Below, piece after piece: positions 59,014-64,000 of a stretch of DNA of 64,000 nucleotides (its first letter is position 1; every line of letters starts with the position of its first letter). The position numbers and the translations under genes are program-made. This DNA comes from Canna indica. Its lineage: Eukaryota > Streptophyta > Magnoliopsida > Zingiberales > Cannaceae. The stretch spans positions 91,723,501 to 91,787,500 of the forward strand of contig CP136890.1 in assembly GCA_034359265.1 (NCBI GenBank), read 5' to 3'. The notes under the pieces are model-generated. The model worked only from the letters and a program-made list of their open reading frames with translations, was not told the DNA's origin and did no database searches.

Positions 59014-59024
59014 TATATAAATAG
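59014..59024 (+). promoter_or_regulatory. TATA box of the small-ORF locus
   Basis: TATATAAATAG is an excellent plant TATA consensus, 72 bases before the ATG at 59086, leaving room for a start site near 59045-59055 and a short leader. Confidence 0.55.
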
Positions 59025-59085
59025 GTCGGGATACTCATAGGTCCTCACACTCATTCCTACCTTTCTACACCATCTATTGAGGGTT

Positions 59086-59223
59086 ATGAAGAGAGTACTG
59101 AAAGGCCTATTGAGGAAGGTGCACAGGAGCAAAAGAAAGGGAATCAGAGCAGCGCATCAACACGATATCAATGGCAGGAGGTTAGTCTCGATCCTACGCT
59201 TCCGCAATCGTACATGTTTATAG
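59086..59223 (+). CDS. Candidate small basic-peptide ORF, 45 codons, function unknown
   Basis: The ORF begins MKRVLKGLLRKVHRSKRKG and ends at TAG 59221-59223. About a third of the residues are Lys, Arg or His. It has a strong TATA box upstream and no in-frame ATG between the likely transcript start and this one. Alternatively AGG|GTTAGTC-like sequence at about 59181 could be a donor (GGAG|GTTAGT), making this the first exon of a spliced gene or a non-coding transcript. No family was recognised. The region is not obviously inside a transposable element. Coding status is unproven. Confidence 0.4.
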   Translation: MKRVLKGLLRKVHRSKRKGIRAAHQHDINGRRLVSILRFRNRTCL

Positions 59224-60388
59224 ACTATGCATGCTCTATTATTGATATAATCACGTCGTTAAAATAGATCATGCCATGTTCTATATATAAAATTTTATAA
59301 CATTTAATTCCCAACCCCCGGGGAGGCTGGATATCTATATCTCACTAGAATCAAATTTGGATCCGATCATATCCAACGATATCCGAAGCTCGTAACAAAT
59401 AACAGATAGGACTTGACGAGTCCTATCTACTAGTCATATCCCGTGAAACAAATGAGCTATTACAAATACATATATTGAACTCCTTGGATATATATGGGCA
59501 TGTCTCGTGACAACCTCTCCATTGTTTCGCTACGGACAAGGTTCTGTTAGCAAAGTTCAACTACATATAATTCTTCCCATGACATGGCTCGAGGTTCTGA
59601 TATCATCTTAACTGACGATGTTAGCTCAAGTTAGAGATTATATAAATCTACTTCTCTAGTTCCATTACATGAACATTTTTAGGGCTTGCTTTTACCTCTT
59701 CTTTTTTTTTGTGAAGAGAATAGAATATTGTTTCGTGGACAAAGCTTGGTAACTCGTCTCTTTTGTGTTGTTTTCCTTTAGATACTAGGTCACTGACTCA
59801 CTGAGTCACTGCTACGCTCGTGTTTGAAAATTGGCATTGAGATTGTATTATAGATTTCCTTGTAATTCTGTTGATTTGGTATTTTGGTTTGTTGAAATTT
59901 GTATTGATGCGGGCAATCACATGTAAATATATTTGAATGTCTATAAGTGGACATCAATCTGTTTTGTTAACGTTGTGGTCATAATTTTTTTTACCAAGCT
60001 AAGGGCCTATTTATAAATAATTAAGATTGAAAGGTGTCTTTGCAAATGGTTAAATAAGATCAATCATATAAAATGAAGAAGAGAAATACTGTGAGAAGCC
60101 AAGGGAAGAAGTCAAGCAAATTTAACGAAGATCGGAGGAATGGGCAATGACAGGAGGTAATAAATGAAGAAGATGGTGAGAAATAAAAATGGTAGACGGG
60201 AGTTGTGACAGGATGAAGCCTACAAGGAGAGAGGAGATCGTGCAAGAGGTGCTGGTCGTTTGTCATCATCGAAATTGATGATTAGAGGTAAGAGATCTCA
60301 CCTCTTCTCCTTTGATTACAAATTTTATTTACGACAACGAAGAAGATAACGAGGAGGATCACCACTATCGTGACAAGATAATCTAGTG
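59224..60388. other. Intergenic stretch after the small ORF
   Basis: No gene was recognised. 60060-60300 is purine-rich on the plus strand. A direct palindromic GTCACTGACTCACTGAGTCA word lies at about 59789. Confidence 0.4.
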
Positions 60389-61595
60389 TGTTGAACAAAT
60401 ACTCACACTAGGAGGGGGGTTGAATAGTGTTGGGTTAAAGTTATGTTCAATTCGATTTTTTTTTTAATTCGATCCCGAATGCAACCAAATTGATGTGCAG
60501 CTAATTTACGATGCTTGACAAGTATGAATATCAAATAATAACAATCAAACAAGGTAATACAAACACAAATAATTATAGTAGTTCGGTCAATCACCTACTC
60601 TACCTTGGCTCCTCACCAAAGATTTCTAACCAACACTTTTATAGATAATGTGTTTCCCTTATAATACAACCGAGGAATCGCTTCTCAACCCTTTGAGAAT
60701 GCCTCACACCTATTCACCTAGGCAAAACACAATTATACAAAGAAAATCCTAAGGTGTTTAATCTAGCACACATAGCAAGCTAACAATGGACACTTAGTTT
60801 AATAACAAGAAAAATAACAACAAATAAGTTAAGAATTAAACCACACAAGTGAGCTCCCTTGCAAAACCTCCAAAGCCTTCAACTCGTCAAGATGTAGAGC
60901 TCAAAGTGAAGCCAGAGTTGAGGCGGAAAGAATGCTTCGAGTAGATGAACGATCGTCGAAGCTTGCGCGATGAAATCCACTAGGGAAGGCTTAAAAACAC
61001 TCTAGGAGATCTTCAATGAATGGTTGAAAGGCTCTTAGAATACTGGTGAGGAGTATTTATAACCCCTCACTCGACAGCTCCACCCAACGGGCGTTTTTCT
61101 GCCCATTGGGGATGTTCGGTCGCTTGTCGATCGCTCGTTGATCGATCGATCGATCGACCACCGAGCGACCGAAGGCATTCTGCCAATTTTGAGCGTCTGT
61201 CAGTCGACCAGTCGGTCGATCGAATACCCTTTTGCCAATTTTTAGCTTCATTCGATTGATCGACCAGTCGATCGAACCTAGGCTGGGATTGTTTCTTCGA
61301 GTTCTCTTCTTGCGCTCTTCGCTTTCAGGTTCTGTTACCAAGTTTTGACTTGGATAACATTACAATTAGGCTTGGGATTATACCTAGAGACATATTACAT
61401 GAATTTTATTTCTAACTCTAGATTTTTTACTCGATCTACGATAGAGCCATTTTTTCCGATTTTGGGTATTTCTCCTAATGAAGTTCGCGTGATCGTAACC
61501 TCAACCTAAGATCAAACACTTGATAAACTCATTAGAATAAGTTTGTTATCTTCAAAATCAAGATGATGACCAAGGTTGAAAACCTGAGGCCAATA
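60389..61595 (-). repeat. 3' LTR (1207 bp)
   Basis: It shares with the partial LTR at 62539-63472 the blocks TTTATAGATAATGTGTTTCCC, ACAATGGACAC, GATGAACGATCGTCGAAGC and GGTTGAAAACCT. It contains a GATCGATCGATCGATCG run (61139-61156). Confidence 0.75.
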
Positions 61596-61610
61596 ATCTC
61601 CCCCTTTTTT
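61596..61610 (-). other. Polypurine tract
   Basis: On the minus strand AAAAAAGGGGGAGAT lies directly before the LTR. Confidence 0.65.
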
Positions 61611-62538
61611 ATGATAACAAACTTCTCACTAAATGCATTAAGAAATGTATCAACAATCATAACATTTCATCAAGTGAATGTATAATGCTCCCCCTATCAA
61701 CATGCATATCTAGAATAAACCTCCATTTTTGATGATGACAAACTTCTCAATAAATGCATTAAGAAATGTATCAACAATCATAACATTTCATCAAGTGAAT
61801 GTATAATGCTCTCTCTATTAACATGCATATCTAGAATAAACTCCCCCTAACTATATGCATGTCTATATCTAGATTTTCCCCCCCCTTTTGACATCAATCA
61901 AAAAGGGCCTAAGTTAAGCACTTTTAGACTTCCCTTAAATTACTCAATGACAATATTTAAGCATATATGTTATCAAGGATGCTTTGAAATAATAAACACA
62001 AAGATAACATAAGCGTTAAGATATGTCAAGAGGGTTATACACAACCAATTATGAGATATCTAAAAGTCATTTACTTGATAAAGACTAAGTTTCTGATTTT
62101 TGATAAAGATGTATCCAAAATCATATAAAATCGATTTCTCAATGAAACTTTTTGCAACTTTTTCAATGAAAACTAGATTTTTCAAGCAAAGTGCAGAAAC
62201 AAGAATTGTCCAAAAATTAATTTTCTGCATTTTTTAATAAATTGCTGAAATTTTATATTTCACGTTTTATCGAAAAATACTCATTTTTCATAATCATTTC
62301 TAATTTTGATCAAACTTGTATATGACTAAGATATGATCATTCTAATCATGTATACAAAGTTTGAGTTACTAGAAACAGTTCCAAAGATTACTCAAATGAC
62401 TTGGCACCATTTCAATCAAGAATTAACATGGTATATCAAGAAATTTGTCTACAAGTCATTTTCCTAAATGCTTATAGATTTTCATATAGACACAATCAAG
62501 TACTTTATCATGAGCAAGGTGTAAAAGTTTCTACATGC

Positions 62539-63472
62539 TTTATAGATAATGTGTTTCCCTTAGAATATAACCGAGGACTCGCTTCTCAACCCTTTGAGAA
62601 TGCCTCACACCTATTCACCTAGGCAAAAAACAATTATACAAAGAAAACCCTAAGGTGTTTAACCTAGCACACATAGCAAGCTAACAATGGACACCTAGTT
62701 TAATAACAAGGAAAATAACAAGGAGCTAAGAATTAAACCACACAAGTGAACTCCCTTGCAAAGCCTTCAACTCGTCAAGATGTAGAGCTCGAAGTGAAGC
62801 CAGAGTTGAGGCGAAAAGAATGCTTCGAGTAGATGAACGATCGTCGAAGCTTGCACAATGAAATCCACTTGGAAAGGCTCAAAAATACTCTAGGAGATCT
62901 TCAATGAATGGTTGAAAGGCTCTTAAAAGGTTGGTAAAGGGTATTTATAACCCCTCACTCGGCAACTCCACCCAACGAGCATTTTTCTGCATGTTGGGGA
63001 CGCCCGATCGCTTGTCGGTCGATCGTCGGTCAACCGATCGATCGACCGCCGAGCGATCGAAGGCATTCTACTAGTTTTGGGTGTCTGTCGGTCGACAGAA
63101 TACCTTTCTGCCAATTTTTGGCTCCATTCGATCGATCGATCGATCGATCGAACCTGGGCTGAGACGGTTTCTTCGAGTTTTCTTCTTGCGCGCTTCGCTT
63201 CCGGGTTTCGTTACCAAGTTTTGACTTGGATAACATTACAATTAGGCTTGAGATATATACCTAGAGACATATTACATGAATTCTATTTCTAACTCTAGAT
63301 TTTCTACTCGATCTATGACAGAGCTATTTTTGCCGATTTTTGGTATTTCTCCGAGCGAAGTTCGCGCGATCGTAATCTCAACCTGAGATCAAACACTTGA
63401 TAAACTCATTAGAATATGTTTGTTATCATCAAAATCAAGATGATGACTAAGGTTGAAAACCTTAGGCCAACA
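62539..63472 (-). repeat. Partial 5' LTR (934 bp)
   Basis: Direct repeat of 60638-61595, offset by about 1.9 kb; the 3' quarter of the LTR is missing. A GATCGATCGATCGATCGATCG-like run lies at about 63129-63151. Confidence 0.75.
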
Positions 63473-64000
63473 TAATGGCTTAGCCACGTCATTAGCCATG
63501 TGCAACAATCATGTACAATACATGGGCGTCCACTCGACATTGGCTGTGTTGTGATGCATGTTGGTCATGCTATAAGCAGGTCTTTTGGTTACCACTCATC
63601 GATGGTGGGTCCAGGTGAGGTTGGATGTAAGAAGAGAGGTGGGAGAGGCCATCGGCGGTCGAAGGGTCGACGAGTGGCAAATTTGGTGAGGTGAGTGAGA
63701 CAGCAAGGAATGAACAAAGGAGAGGAGTCGAGGTTGAGGGAAGAAAATAGAGTTTTATTGATTTAATAAATATTAAGTAAGTGATAGAGCTTAAAATGAT
63801 TTATATTATAAGTTTTGTTGTGTTCATTTTAGATCTATGAGAATAAATGTTTAAATAATTATGAAAAGTTGAGTTATTAAGTTATTTAATTGAAAGTCGT
63901 ATATTATTGAGTGAATAGTATAGATAATAAAAGAATATATTATTTCTAAAATCTAAATTTGTAGGTTGAGGTTAGGCTGAATAGTAAAATTATAGATTTT
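63473..64000. other. Right-edge stretch, nothing recognised
   Basis: No gene or clear repeat. A 64-codon plus-strand ORF at 63500 has no recognisable features. Confidence 0.4.

Larger units (their letters stand above)
60389..63472 (-). mobile_element. Internally deleted copia element (SIRE/Maximus-like), minus orientation
   Basis: The plus-strand ends TGTTGAACAAATACTC and CCTTAGGCCAACA, with flanks TAGTG (60384-60388) and TAATG (63473-63477), suggest a 5-bp target duplication with one change. In minus orientation it reads partial 5' LTR (63472 to 62539), a short piece of the 3' internal region (62538 to 61611), a polypurine tract and the full 3' LTR (61595 to 60389). All of gag-pol and the end of the 5' LTR are deleted. 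Confidence 0.68.

Overview
The window is nuclear DNA from a flowering plant, most likely a monocot. The evidence is AT-rich intergenic sequence packed with nested plant transposable elements (Ty1/copia, Ty3/gypsy, CACTA, hAT, PIF/Harbinger-like, Helitron-like), one very GC-rich intact gene of the kind common in monocots, and a second gene whose N-terminus reads closest to monocot ABCC proteins. The species is not identifiable from sequence alone. All family names come from motif recognition, without database searches.

Only two host genes are recognised with confidence. The first coding exon of an ABCC1/ABCC2-type (MRP) vacuolar ABC transporter lies on the minus strand at 690-1022; the rest of that gene runs off the left edge. 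An intact, intronless 520-codon CYP703A cytochrome P450 (the pollen-wall fatty-acid hydroxylase family) lies at 30160-31722. It sits in a unique island of about 2.3 kb between a solo LTR ending at 29668 and a copia element starting at 31948. A 45-codon basic ORF at 59086-59223, with a good TATA box upstream, is a candidate unrecognised small gene.

Layout: 1-2 kb, ABCC 5' end. 2-5.5 kb, small inverted-repeat elements, a truncated tRNA-Tyr relic and a hAT element. 5.6-11.3 kb, LTR fragments nested in one another, including two solo LTRs with perfect 5-bp target duplications. 11.4-18.8 kb, a decayed minus-strand Ty3/gypsy element split by a 4.7-kb CACTA element that itself holds a PIF/Harbinger-like insertion. 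20.6-26.5 kb, a complete but dead Ty1/copia element with a hAT element in its RNase H region. 26.5-29.7 kb, Helitron-like ends and a solo LTR. 30.2-31.7 kb, CYP703A. 31.9-44.5 kb, a younger copia element with unusual TA...TA LTR termini, whose 3' LTR is split by an 8.5-kb CACTA element. That CACTA element carries transposase relics and a three-exon fragment of a host AAA-ATPase gene. 45.3-53.7 kb, a hAT MITE, then a second large CACTA unit with decayed tnpD and tnpA genes, the latter broken by another copy of the same hAT MITE in opposite orientation. 53.7-60.4 kb, mostly plain AT-rich sequence with a gypsy LTR, a small CACTA-like insertion and the small-ORF locus. 60.4-63.5 kb, an internally deleted minus-strand copia element, probably of the SIRE/Maximus type.

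The relative order of several insertions can be read from nesting and target duplications: copia at 31948 first, then CACTA at 35892; CACTA transposase gene first, then hAT MITE at 51566; copia at 20602 first, then hAT at 25086. By hand alignment the LTR pairs differ at about 14 of 211 positions (copia at 20.6 kb) and about 5 of 181 positions (copia at 31.9 kb), so the second insertion is the younger.
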